DNA of 64,000 bases from Chloracidobacterium sp. (GCA_016715795.1 JADJXP010000001.1:186001-250000), one strand, 5' to 3'. Numbered from the stretch's first letter, positions 17,439 through 25,450 are shown. Notes: a model not told the origin generated them from the sequence alone. Numbers and translations: made by a program.

Positions 17439-19211
17439 CTATTCCGGCAGACCCATTCGTTTCAGCAGGTCCTTAAATCGCGGGTCGTCGCGGAGTGGTT
17501 CGAACCGGCTCTCCCACCGAATCGCGTTCAATCGGCTATCCCGCGTTTGGAAGTCTTTTTCCAGCCATTCGAATGCCTTATCTTTTTCGCCAAGTCCGGA
17601 ATAGACAGCGGCTGCGTCGTTAGCTGCCGTCGTCTTTCGGACATATTTATCTTCGAGTTCTTTCGCAACGGCCATCGCTTCGGCTCGCATTCCGACCGCA
17701 CCAAGGACAAACCCGAATTCGCTTAGAACGATATTCTGTCTATTGGTCAGTTCCACCGCCTTTTCCATCGCCTTAACTGCCTCTTCTTTTCGCCCAACTT
17801 TTAGGTACGAAAGCCCCAGATATTCGTATCCCCGACCGTAATTTGGGGCGAGTTCTATGACCTTTAGCGATTTCTTTATGGCTTCGTCGTGGTTGTTCTG
17901 CAATTGGTACATCATCGAAATATTGACACCAATTGAAGGCGATAGCGGGTCGAGTTCCGCAGCCCGCCTTATGATCTTTGCCGATTCCTCATATCTTCCC
18001 TGGTTCTTCAAGAGGATCGAGTACCAGTGATAGGCCGTTGCATAGTTTGGATTGATCTCGATAGCCCGTTTGTATTCGCGTTCGGCCTCTGTCCATTGCC
18101 ACAGCTGGACATAAAGAATTCCCAGGGTTGCGTGCGGTTCTCCTAGCTGGTCATCAATGGCAATAGCCCGCTCGGCGTAAGCCTTCGCTTGCGGCAACGA
18201 TTCGCTCGACGGAATTCCAGCGTACTCAGGCAACAAAACGTAACAGTCGGCAAGACCGGCGTAAGCAAGCGCGAAGTTTGGGTCTCGGTCAGTCGCCAAT
18301 TTGAACTCCTCAATGGCCTTTCGAATGTTCTCCGCCGTCCGTCGATTCCAGTAAGTTCGTCCCTTCAAGTACGCCTGATAGGCTTCGTTGCTGTCGGTGT
18401 ATTTTTTGGTGATGCCTTTTGTCTCACTACCAGCGAGTTTAAGTTCGAGCTTTTGCGTGATGGTCGTTGCGATCTCTCGCTGCGTTGCAAGCAGATCGGC
18501 CATCTTCCGGTCGTATTGCTCGGCCCAGAGAACCTTGCCGCCCTTTACATCGATCAACTGAACGCTGATGTTCAGGCTCTCGCCGACCTGCGAAAGCCTT
18601 CCGGTCATCACAGCATCGACGCCAAGCTCGCTCGCGACTTTTGCGGTATCGTCGGCCGCACCCTTGTAGCGCATCACCGAACTCGTCGGGCTGACCTTCA
18701 AATTCGGCAACTGCGACAGCCGATAGATAAGCGAGTCGGCGAGGCCATCTGAAAGATAGTCGGTGTCCGCACTTCCGCTGCGGTTCTCGAAAGGCAGGAC
18801 CGCGATCGAATTGATCTGCTTAGAATTCGCCGAAGAGAAATATCGATAACCTAAAAATCCGCCGAGAACGATCACGGCGATACTCAATGCGATCAACAGC
18901 GGCTTCGCCGCTATATTTGCGGAAAAGCTCTGCGTTTCCGAAAGTCCGCCCAATGATTCCCGAGGCTCCGCCTCCGCTCCGGTATGAAGTATCGCCGTCT
19001 GCTCGGTTGTATGAACCTGAGCCATAGTCGGCGACTCGGACGCAGTGCCGCCTAAAGACGGGACTCCAGGCCCGGACAAGATCGCCGTCGCGGGTTCATC
19101 GCCCGCACCAGACCCGCTCGCCGGGCCAAAGAGCAGCTCCGAGCCGTCGTCGAGACAAAAGCTCATCGAATCGTCGTTATAATCTCTTCCGCACTGCGGG
19201 CATCGTTTCAT
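17439..19211 (-). CDS. Zinc-ribbon/TolB-like/TPR membrane protein, paralogue P2
   Basis: A 590-residue paralogue of P1: zinc ribbon (MKRCPQCGRDYNDDSMSFCL), linker to about residue 105 with HTGAEAEPRE and FSANIAAK, membrane helix (PLLIALSIAVIVLGGFLGY), TolB-N-like domain (SIAVLPFENRSGSADTDYLS... VLWAEQYDRKMADLLATQRE), then TPRs to FKDLLKRMGLPE. The start ATG overlaps the stop of the ORF6N gene by four bases, so its translation is probably coupled to that gene. A remnant of another copy follows its stop codon. Confidence 0.85.
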   Translation of the reverse strand: MKRCPQCGRDYNDDSMSFCLDDGSELLFGPASGSGAGDEPATAILSGPGVPSLGGTASESPTMAQVHTTEQTAILHTGAEAEPRESLGGLSETQSFSANIAAKPLLIALSIAVIVLGGFLGYRYFSSANSKQINSIAVLPFENRSGSADTDYLSDGLADSLIYRLSQLPNLKVSPTSSVMRYKGAADDTAKVASELGVDAVMTGRLSQVGESLNISVQLIDVKGGKVLWAEQYDRKMADLLATQREIATTITQKLELKLAGSETKGITKKYTDSNEAYQAYLKGRTYWNRRTAENIRKAIEEFKLATDRDPNFALAYAGLADCYVLLPEYAGIPSSESLPQAKAYAERAIAIDDQLGEPHATLGILYVQLWQWTEAEREYKRAIEINPNYATAYHWYSILLKNQGRYEESAKIIRRAAELDPLSPSIGVNISMMYQLQNNHDEAIKKSLKVIELAPNYGRGYEYLGLSYLKVGRKEEAVKAMEKAVELTNRQNIVLSEFGFVLGAVGMRAEAMAVAKELEDKYVRKTTAANDAAAVYSGLGEKDKAFEWLEKDFQTRDSRLNAIRWESRFEPLRDDPRFKDLLKRMGLPE

Positions 19212-19780
19212 CGTTGTCTCTTCTTCTTTGGTTCAAGAAAGCCAATCTTGCGTTTTAGGTACTTCGGGTCGCGCATGATCTCGCTTAGCAAGCCCGAAAC
19301 GACGCCGAATTTCTGCCCGTGATAGTCGGTCACTTTTTCGAGTTCCTCGACCCGGTCGGCGAGTTCCTGATACAGTTCGAGCATCGCCCGCATTTTCACG
19401 AATGCCCGAACAACAAAAATGCTTGCCTCGACTGCCGTCTGACTATTCAACACACTAGCCAGCATTACGGCACCGTGTTCGGTGAACGCGAATGGGGCGT
19501 ATTTGATGTTTGAACCGCGTTTCGATCCTGTTTTGTTCAAGGTCACAGATTGTGATCTTGAACGTTCCAACTCCGCTATCTCGGATTCTGAGAGCTCAAA
19601 TAAAAAATCCTCGGGAAAGCGTTGTCTGTTTCGCCTAACTGCCTGTTTAAGAACGCGAGTCTCGACCTGATAGACCTCAGCCAAATCGCTGTCCAACATT
19701 ACGCGCTGATCTCGAATAACAAATATCTTGTTTTCGATTTCTTGAATGACAGCTAATTCTGTATCAGGCTTTTTCATCAA
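19208..19780 (-). CDS. ORF6N-domain protein
   Basis: A 190-residue protein with an ORF6N domain: FVIRDQRVMLDSDLAEVYQV, then RFPEDFLFELSE and AFTEHGAVMLASVLNS, motifs shared with phage antirepressor-like ORF6N proteins. The C-terminal third (MLELYQELADRVEELEKV) is a predicted coiled coil. ORF6N proteins occur in phages and as free bacterial genes and are thought to bind DNA; no other phage gene is near. It lies directly upstream of and overlapping P2. Confidence 0.85.
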   Translation of the reverse strand: MMKKPDTELAVIQEIENKIFVIRDQRVMLDSDLAEVYQVETRVLKQAVRRNRQRFPEDFLFELSESEIAELERSRSQSVTLNKTGSKRGSNIKYAPFAFTEHGAVMLASVLNSQTAVEASIFVVRAFVKMRAMLELYQELADRVEELEKVTDYHGQKFGVVSGLLSEIMRDPKYLKRKIGFLEPKKKRQR

Positions 19781-19819
19781 TTCATTTTGTTCTAAGGTCC
19801 CAATTTGCGACCTTAGACG

Positions 19820-21604
19820 TCATTCCGGGATCCCGACTCGTTTGACCAAATCCTTAAATCGCGGGTCGTCTCGCAGAGAACTAAGTGGAAGTCGAATCTT
19901 GAGTTCCGCGATCTGCGGTTCGCGTTGATCGTAGGCTTTGTTCAGGTATTCAAACGCTTTATCCTTGTCCCCGAGACGGGCATAGTCGACCGCAATTCGA
20001 AAGGCCGGCAGATAAGCATTTTTATCTTTCTCAAGACTCGATCTCTGACTATACAGTTGAATGTCTATTTGCTTTTGCACAAAAGCCTTATAACCGTCTT
20101 TTTCAAAAGCTAGTTGGAGGTCCTTGATGTTTTCAGGGCTGGAGCCGATGAGCTTGAGCTGGACAAGGCGTTGCTCGACGGACTCCGAATACATACCATT
20201 GGCCTCATAAATGTCGGAGAGGTTATTGCGAGGACCTTGAGCGTCCGGAAACAACTCAATGGTTTTCTTAAACTGAACAATTGCTTCGTCAGACTTTCCT
20301 CTAAATTCAAGTACTCTGCCCTTGTTGTTATTTATGATCATTGACAACGGGTCAAGTTCCAACGCTTTGTTTATTTCCGTTAGTGCCTTATCGCTAATGT
20401 CCTGATAGAAATAAACCTCGGACAGCCATTGATAGGCAGATGGATACTTTGGGTCGAGTTCGACCGCTCTCTTTAGTTCACTCTCAGCACCTTTAAGATC
20501 GTAATCATAGTTGGTTACGATCTGACCGAGCGAAGCGTGTGCTTCCGCCAGATTCGGGTCAATTTCGAGGGCTTTTTGTGCCGCCTGTTTTGCCAGCGGC
20601 ATATATTCGCTTGGCCTGAAATTGCCGTAATAGGGCATCAAAGCCAACGTATCGGCGAGTCCCGCGTACGCGAGTGCGAAGTTCGGGTCAGCAGCGATCG
20701 CTTGCTGGAAATACTCTCTGGCTTTTTGAAAGTCATCGGTGTTTCGTTTGTTCCAATGAAACCGCCCTTTTAAGTAAAGCTGTTGTGCTTCGGAACTGGC
20801 CGTGTTGGTCTTGCCGACTCGCTCTTGTTCGGTCGCCGTTAATTTCAAACGAAGTTTGTCCGAAACAGTTTTGGCGATCTCGCTCTGCAATGAAACGAGG
20901 TCTGATTGTTTGCGGTTGTAGGTGTCGCTCCAAATCACATCCTGCGTTTCGGTATTGACCAATTCCAAACTCAATTTCAGATCATCTCCTCGTTGGGAAA
21001 CTCTGCCCAATAAAACAGCTTGCACCTTTAATTCTTCACCAATTTTCTTCGGCGAAGCCTCTTTGCCTTTGTAATAAAAAACCGTGCTTCTTGCCTTGAC
21101 CGACAAATTCGGAATGTTCGACAAACTGCTGATCAAAGTTTCAGTCATTCCATCGCTCAGATATTCAACGTCGGCATTTCCGCTCTCATTCACAAACGGC
21201 ATTACAGCGATCGATTCGATCTGTTTCGCCTGAGTGAAAAATCGATAACCAAAAAATCCGCCGAGCACGATGACAGCGGTGGCAAGCGCGATCAATAGCG
21301 GCTTTGCCGCTCTATTTGCGGAAAAGCTACGCTTTTCCAAGGGGTCACCTAGACTCCCTTGAGGCTCCGCCTCCGCTCCGGTGTTAAGGATAGCTGTCTG
21401 TTCAGTCGTATTAATATGTGCGCGAGTCGGAGCGTCCGTCGAGTGCAATTTGGCAGTCTGTGGCTCATCGAACTGGCCGCCCGCTGACGCAGGCGGTTCC
21501 GACTTGCCACTCGCCGGGCCTTCGAGGAGTGCATTGCCGTCATCAAGACAATACAGCAGAGTATCGTCGTAATAATCCCGCCTGCACTCAGGGCATCGTT
21601 TCAT
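19820..21604 (-). CDS. Zinc-ribbon/TolB-like/TPR membrane protein, paralogue P3
   Basis: A 594-residue paralogue: zinc ribbon (MKRCPECRRDYYDDTLLYCL), linker with SEPPASAGGQ, NTGAEAEPQG and FSANRAAK, membrane helix (PLLIALATAVIVLGGFFGY), TolB-N-like domain close to that of P1 (SIAVMPFVNESGNADVEYLS), then TPRs that diverge from P1 and P2 and end LVKRVGIPE. The start codon overlaps the stop of the MazF gene by four bases (ATGA), the same coupling as between ORF6N and P2. Confidence 0.85.
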   Translation of the reverse strand: MKRCPECRRDYYDDTLLYCLDDGNALLEGPASGKSEPPASAGGQFDEPQTAKLHSTDAPTRAHINTTEQTAILNTGAEAEPQGSLGDPLEKRSFSANRAAKPLLIALATAVIVLGGFFGYRFFTQAKQIESIAVMPFVNESGNADVEYLSDGMTETLISSLSNIPNLSVKARSTVFYYKGKEASPKKIGEELKVQAVLLGRVSQRGDDLKLSLELVNTETQDVIWSDTYNRKQSDLVSLQSEIAKTVSDKLRLKLTATEQERVGKTNTASSEAQQLYLKGRFHWNKRNTDDFQKAREYFQQAIAADPNFALAYAGLADTLALMPYYGNFRPSEYMPLAKQAAQKALEIDPNLAEAHASLGQIVTNYDYDLKGAESELKRAVELDPKYPSAYQWLSEVYFYQDISDKALTEINKALELDPLSMIINNNKGRVLEFRGKSDEAIVQFKKTIELFPDAQGPRNNLSDIYEANGMYSESVEQRLVQLKLIGSSPENIKDLQLAFEKDGYKAFVQKQIDIQLYSQRSSLEKDKNAYLPAFRIAVDYARLGDKDKAFEYLNKAYDQREPQIAELKIRLPLSSLRDDPRFKDLVKRVGIPE

Positions 21605-21942
21605 AGTCCTAAAAGTATTCTCAGACGATCTTCGACCAACTCGACAGTTTGGTTTGAGACTTTTCCCAAGCGTCGTACCAGCCGTGATGTTGAGATCGAG
21701 CGAACATCTTCACACTTCACAAAACTCATCATTGTCAAACCACCTTCAGGCGGCTGGACTTCGACATGAAGCGGGATGCCCTTCGCTTTTGAAGTGATCG
21801 GAATCACAATAACTAGTTCAGCGGAGCCGTGATTAAATTGATCGACCGAAATAATCAAGGCTGGGCGCATGCCGGCCTGTTCGCGTCCCTTCGTCGGATC
21901 AAGGCTGACGAGCCATATCTCGCCGCGCGATGCCTGAATCAT
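21601..21942 (-). CDS. MazF/PemK-family toxin
   Basis: A 113-residue PemK-like endoribonuclease toxin. Typical segments are RGEIWLVSLDPTKGREQAGMRPALIIS... (split here: RGEIWLVSLDPTKGRE and RPALIIS), VIPITS and SFVKCEDVRSI. MazF toxins cleave mRNA at short sequences. The RHH antitoxin gene lies directly upstream with a four-base overlap. Its 3' end overlaps P3, so the TA operon reads into the ribbon-TPR gene. Confidence 0.9.
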   Translation of the reverse strand: MIQASRGEIWLVSLDPTKGREQAGMRPALIISVDQFNHGSAELVIVIPITSKAKGIPLHVEVQPPEGGLTMMSFVKCEDVRSISTSRLVRRLGKVSNQTVELVEDRLRILLGL

Positions 21943-22187
21943 TCTTTATCAACTCCATCCAAAAGCGTGTTTTCCCACAGCTTGCGTTCGTCTGACTCTT
22001 CACTCCAAGCTGCTTGATCGGCTTTTAGCGCAGAAAATGCTGAATTGGTCGCTTCCAGCATCTTCCGTCGGCGCAGGTCTTCTATTGCCTGATCGATCAC
22101 CGATTGCATCGATTGACCTTTGGCTTTGGAAAGAGTCTTCAATATCTGATAGCTATTCGAGCTGATACGGACGTTTACACTAGACAT
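21939..22187 (-). CDS. Ribbon-helix-helix antitoxin to MazF
   Basis: An 82-residue protein whose N-terminus (VNVRISSNSYQILKTLSKAK) is a ribbon-helix-helix DNA-binding fold and whose C-terminus is acidic and Trp-rich (DQAAWSEESDERKLWENTLL), as expected for a toxin-wrapping antitoxin tail. First gene of the MazF pair. A good sigma-70-type promoter lies just upstream. Confidence 0.86.
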   Translation of the reverse strand: MSSVNVRISSNSYQILKTLSKAKGQSMQSVIDQAIEDLRRRKMLEATNSAFSALKADQAAWSEESDERKLWENTLLDGVDKE

Positions 22188-22209
22188 AATTCTCTTATCT
22201 CAGGGCATG

Positions 22210-22239
22210 ATGTTACAGTTATGTGGCCTATTCTGTCAA
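22210..22239 (-). promoter_or_regulatory. Predicted sigma-70 promoter of the MazF operon
   Basis: On the minus strand TTGACA (complement of 22234-22239), an 18-base spacer and TAACAT (complement of 22210-22215), 23 bases or more before the antitoxin ATG at 22187. Just upstream, 22243-22268 holds an imperfect ATRTAT-rich inverted sequence (GCATACATATAGTGATACAT) that could be an operator for antitoxin autorepression; that part is inference. Confidence 0.5.
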
Positions 22240-22294
22240 CATATTTGCATACATATAGTGATACATAAGATCAGGAATTCGAATTTATCAAATG

Positions 22295-22384
22295 GATCAT
22301 TCCGTCAGATTCATACGTTTCAGCAGGTCCCTAAAGCAGCGTGTCGTCGTAATAATCTCGTCGGCATTCAGGGCAGCGTTTCAT
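22295..22384 (-). pseudogene. Ribbon-TPR paralogue collapsed to its two ends
   Basis: From the ATG at 22384 the frame reads MKRCPECRRDYYDDTLL and then TAG. The bases that follow, read in the next frame, give FRDLLKRMNLTE and stop, which is the C-terminal end of this family. So codons 1-17 are joined directly to the last 12 codons; the shared CTGCTT/CTGCTTT-like bases at the join fit a deletion of about 1.7 kb. It sits between P4 and the antitoxin gene. Confidence 0.82.
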
Positions 22385-22396
22385 AAGATTCAATTC

Positions 22397-23956
22397 CTAA
22401 AATCCAACACGCCGAAGCAATGCCTGATATCGCGGATCGGAACGGAGCGGCTCGAATTTCACGTCAACCTTCAAGAACGGCAGCCAGATCGCCTGCTCCT
22501 CAATCGCTTTGTCGAGCCAGGCAAATGCCTGCTCATCATCACCGAGCGAAGCGTATATCTGTGCAAAGTTCAGGGCCGAAACATTGCCCTGCGTCGATCG
22601 CTGCTCAAACTCGTTAAGAATTCCAATCGCTTTCTCACGCTTCCCGGCCCTTGCATAGACGTAGCCTGCGACGGCGAGTGCCTGTGGGTCCATTGCTTCG
22701 GGTTTTGTCTCCTCAATGGTCTCCATCGCCGAGTTGAGGTCGCCCGCCTGGACATATGCCTCGGCAAGAAAGCTTTGCGAGACAGGATATTTCGGATTCA
22801 TTTCAAGTACATCCAGAAACTGGGCGATAGCCCGTTCTGTCTGTCCTGCCCAGTGAAGGCTGACGCCGATCGCGTTATTATTCGGCGGCGATAATGGGTC
22901 GAGTTCGTGCCCCCGACGCGACTGGACGAGGCTCTCGTCAAATCGCCCCATCAGTGCGAGAAACCATCCATACCACATATGCACCGATGCGTTACCGGGA
23001 TTTAAGGCGATAGCCCGCTTGAACTCGGCTTCGGCCGCAGGATAATCCCAGTCGAAGTACATTTTGATAAGCGCCAATGAGTTGTGAGCCTCGGAGAGGG
23101 ACGCATCCAATGCCAACGCCTTATCGGCGGCTTTTCTCGCCTTTTGCCTTGCATCGCCGGATGAGAAGGAAAAGAACAAGAGTTCCGTATAAGCGTCAGC
23201 CATTGCTGCGAACGCCGATGCATACTCAGGGTCGATCGCGATCGCCCGCTCAAAGTTCCCGACTGCCTTCTCAAAATCTGTAGGCGTCCATTTGTTAAAG
23301 TGTGAAAGTCCTCGCAGGTAGTATTCGTATGCCTCGGGGCTTTGAGTGTGGTGCTTGAGCATAGAAGTTTTCTCATCACCGAGGAGTTTTATTTTTAAGG
23401 CATCGACCACAGCCACCGCGATCTCGTCCTGAATGTCAAAGATATCTTTCATATCGCGGTCGTAGCGCTCCGACCACAGTTGATAACCGTCCGCTGCGTT
23501 GACGAGCTGCACGTTGATCCGCAATCGGTCTCCGGCTCGCCTGACGCTGCCTTCGACAACCTTGCTGACGTTCAACGCGTCGGCGATCTCGCTTAGCCTT
23601 ATATCTTTTCCTTTGAACAAAAAGGTCGATGTCCGGGCTGCGACCTTAAGGTCTTCGATCCGTGCCAATGCGTTCAGAAGCTCTTCGGACAAACCATCGC
23701 AAAAATATTCGTTGTCGGCATCAGCACTTACATTTGTAAACGGCAATACAGCGATCGAATTTGTCGCTCGTTTACGCGACTCGGCCGAGTCGAAGACCGC
23801 GGTCTGCTTTTCCAGCAAAGGGTCGAACGCCCTTGACAATATCGCTGTCGCCGGCTCGTCCGTCACCGTCCCCTGCACGAGCGATGTGCCGTCGTCGAGG
23901 CAATAGAGCAGCGTGTCATCAACGTAATCTTTTCTGCATTCAGGGCAGCGTTTCAT
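22397..23956 (-). CDS. Zinc-ribbon/TolB-like/TPR protein, paralogue P4 (no membrane helix)
   Basis: A 519-residue member: zinc ribbon (MKRCPECRKDYVDDTLLYCL), short linker (30-65), TolB-N-like domain (NSIAVLPFTNVSADADNEYF; KVVEGSVRRAGDRLRINVQL; LWSERYDRDMKDIFDIQDEI) and TPRs ending RSDPRYQALLRRVGF. It differs from P1-P3: the membrane helix and palindrome-derived linker are missing, so the whole protein is probably cytoplasmic. The TolB-like part is closer to the general form seen in adenylate-cyclase and CadC-type TPR proteins. A deletion remnant follows 12 bases after its stop. Confidence 0.84.
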   Translation of the reverse strand: MKRCPECRKDYVDDTLLYCLDDGTSLVQGTVTDEPATAILSRAFDPLLEKQTAVFDSAESRKRATNSIAVLPFTNVSADADNEYFCDGLSEELLNALARIEDLKVAARTSTFLFKGKDIRLSEIADALNVSKVVEGSVRRAGDRLRINVQLVNAADGYQLWSERYDRDMKDIFDIQDEIAVAVVDALKIKLLGDEKTSMLKHHTQSPEAYEYYLRGLSHFNKWTPTDFEKAVGNFERAIAIDPEYASAFAAMADAYTELLFFSFSSGDARQKARKAADKALALDASLSEAHNSLALIKMYFDWDYPAAEAEFKRAIALNPGNASVHMWYGWFLALMGRFDESLVQSRRGHELDPLSPPNNNAIGVSLHWAGQTERAIAQFLDVLEMNPKYPVSQSFLAEAYVQAGDLNSAMETIEETKPEAMDPQALAVAGYVYARAGKREKAIGILNEFEQRSTQGNVSALNFAQIYASLGDDEQAFAWLDKAIEEQAIWLPFLKVDVKFEPLRSDPRYQALLRRVGF

Positions 23957-23964
23957 ATTGGTTT

Positions 23965-24154
23965 CATCGCGTAGCGATGGCTGAGTTTAGCCGTGGGTTT
24001 CAACCCACGGAATGTTAAATGAAATTGTCCGCGTCGCGTCAGCGACGGATGAAATATCCCGTCATTTCAATCGTCGCTACGCGACGAGAACATCCGTTAT
24101 CGATGATCTGTGGGTTAAAACCCACGGCTAAATTCATTTTGCCGCTACGCGGCA
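23965..24154. repeat. Two head-to-head REP-like palindrome groups
   Basis: Six hairpin-forming palindromes lie in 190 bases: CATCGC/GCGATG at 23965-23979, CCGTGGGTTTCAACCCACGG at 23991-24010, CGTCGC/GCGACG at 24032-24047, then TCGTCGC/GCGACGA at 24071-24087, GTGGGTT/AACCCAC at 24110-24125 and TGCCGC/GCGGCA at 24140-24154. The second three mirror the first three, so this is an inverted pair of one composite repeat. The last hairpin runs into the 18-codon remnant at 24134-24190. Confidence 0.75.
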
Positions 24155-24190
24155 TATACGATCCTTCCTACATTCAGGACATCGTTTCAT
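24134..24190 (-). pseudogene. N-terminal remnant of a ribbon-TPR paralogue
   Basis: The ATG at 24190 opens MKRCPECRKD, identical to the start of P4, then passes into the REP-like hairpin (RICRVAAK) and stops at 24134. The KilA-N stop codon (TAA, 24192-24194) lies one base before this ATG, the same tight coupling as ORF6N-P2 and MazF-P3. It marks where a ribbon-TPR gene once followed the KilA-N gene. Confidence 0.75.
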
Positions 24191-24191
24191 A

Positions 24192-25013
24192 TTATTTCAG
24201 TTTCTTGACGCTTGAACTCTTCACCAAAGATGTCATTTGCGTTATCGCGATCGCGTTGAGTTGTTTCAAACGGACACTTTGAGGGAGATCATGTCTGATC
24301 AAGATCGCGCTGATGCTTTCGAGATTAGACAATACAACAAGCTGTTCGATAGTCGCGTGATCTCTAATGTTCCCCTGCAAGTCAGGATTTTCGTCTCGCC
24401 ATTGCTTCGCCGTTTTGCTAAACAAAGCAACGTTCAGAAGATCGGCTTCAGTGGCATACACAATATTTATCTGAGATTTGGAAAGCTCTGCCGGAATCAA
24501 GTTCTCCTTGATCGCGTCTGTGTGAATTCGATAGTTGATCTTGGCAAGAGTTCTCTGAAGATTCCATTCGAGACTGAGGCGGTCGTTTTCTTCGTCCTTT
24601 AATCTTTGGAACTCAGTGATCAAATAAAGTTTGAACTCCGCGCTGATCCATGACGCAAACTCAAAGGCGATATCCTTGTGAGCGAATGTTCCGCCGTAGC
24701 GCCCTGCTTTTGAAACGATGCCGATGGCGTTGGTCGTTTCGATCCACCGTTTTGGCGTGAGGGAAAAACTGTTTGAGCCTGCCAGATTTTTAAACCCATC
24801 GAATTCGATGGAATTGAAACCCGGATTATGAATCTGTTCCCACAACCCAATGAATTCAATCGTGCTGCGATTTCTCAACCAATTTTGCAGAATGTAGTCA
24901 CTTCTTTCGGAGTCACGATGACGCGCGATATCAGTCAGTGAGATGTAGTCCTTTTCGCCGCTATTAAAAACGGTGATTTCCGTGCCTTTGACCTCGATTT
25001 TCCGATTCTTCAT
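24192..25013 (-). CDS. KilA-N domain protein
   Basis: A 273-residue protein with a KilA-N domain over about residues 1-130: DYISLTDIARHRD, ILQNWLRNRSTIEFIGLWEQ, FAHKDIAFEFASWISAEFKL. This family (Rha/KilA-N) is common in phages and in bacterial genomes and is thought to bind DNA. The C-terminal half (about 140-273) is helical and typical of the free bacterial form found as a single gene. AT-richer than its surroundings, which fits lateral acquisition. It stands in the array position next to a ribbon-TPR remnant. Confidence 0.87.
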   Translation of the reverse strand: MKNRKIEVKGTEITVFNSGEKDYISLTDIARHRDSERSDYILQNWLRNRSTIEFIGLWEQIHNPGFNSIEFDGFKNLAGSNSFSLTPKRWIETTNAIGIVSKAGRYGGTFAHKDIAFEFASWISAEFKLYLITEFQRLKDEENDRLSLEWNLQRTLAKINYRIHTDAIKENLIPAELSKSQINIVYATEADLLNVALFSKTAKQWRDENPDLQGNIRDHATIEQLVVLSNLESISAILIRHDLPQSVRLKQLNAIAITQMTSLVKSSSVKKLK

Positions 25014-25048
25014 AGTCTCGTCTGCATCAAACGATTCTCCCGTTCACT

Positions 25049-25384
25049 TCACCTTCGCACCTGACTTCTCCGAAACCGCTCTATTGCGGAAAAGCTGCGC
25101 TTTTCCGAAGTCTCACTAATACTCTTTTGCGGCTCCGCCGCCGCTGTCGTGTGGATCTGCGCACGTGTTGCTGCTTCGATCGGCGGTTCGGTCGAGTGCA
25201 AAATAGCGGTCTGAGGCTCATCACCGAACTGACCGCCCGCTGACGCAGGCGGTTCTGACAAGATCGCCGTTTGCGGCTCGTCGGGTGACGGCACCGAACC
25301 CTGCACGAGCGCAACTCCATCTTCGAGACAGTAAAGCAAACTGTCGTCAATATAATCTCGCCTGCATTCAGGGCAGCGTTTCAT
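25049..25384 (-). pseudogene. Truncated ribbon-TPR paralogue P5
   Basis: Starting at the ATG at 25384, 111 codons give the zinc ribbon (MKRCPECRRDYIDDSLLYCL) and the whole linker (SEPPASAGGQ, HTTAAAEPQK, KRSFSA). Then the frame leaves the family: where P3 has FSANRAAKPLL this copy reads FSAIERFRRSQVRR and stops. Compared with P3 the DNA has lost one T in the palindrome (CTATTGCGG at 25081-25089 instead of CTATTTGCGG). Membrane, TolB-like and TPR parts are absent. It may still encode a small zinc-ribbon protein, but decay is more likely. Confidence 0.75.
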
Positions 25385-25450
25385 TGGTGTTTTGTTGATG
25401 AGTTTCAAGTTAGTTTGCTCGTCTGTTGCTTTGCAGTCAACCTTTTATAG

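Noticed and set aside
14427..25384. Prophage or prophage remnant because of KilA-N, ORF6N and RhuM genes
   Set aside because: No integrase, terminase, capsid, tail or lysis gene is present, and all these families occur as free bacterial genes.
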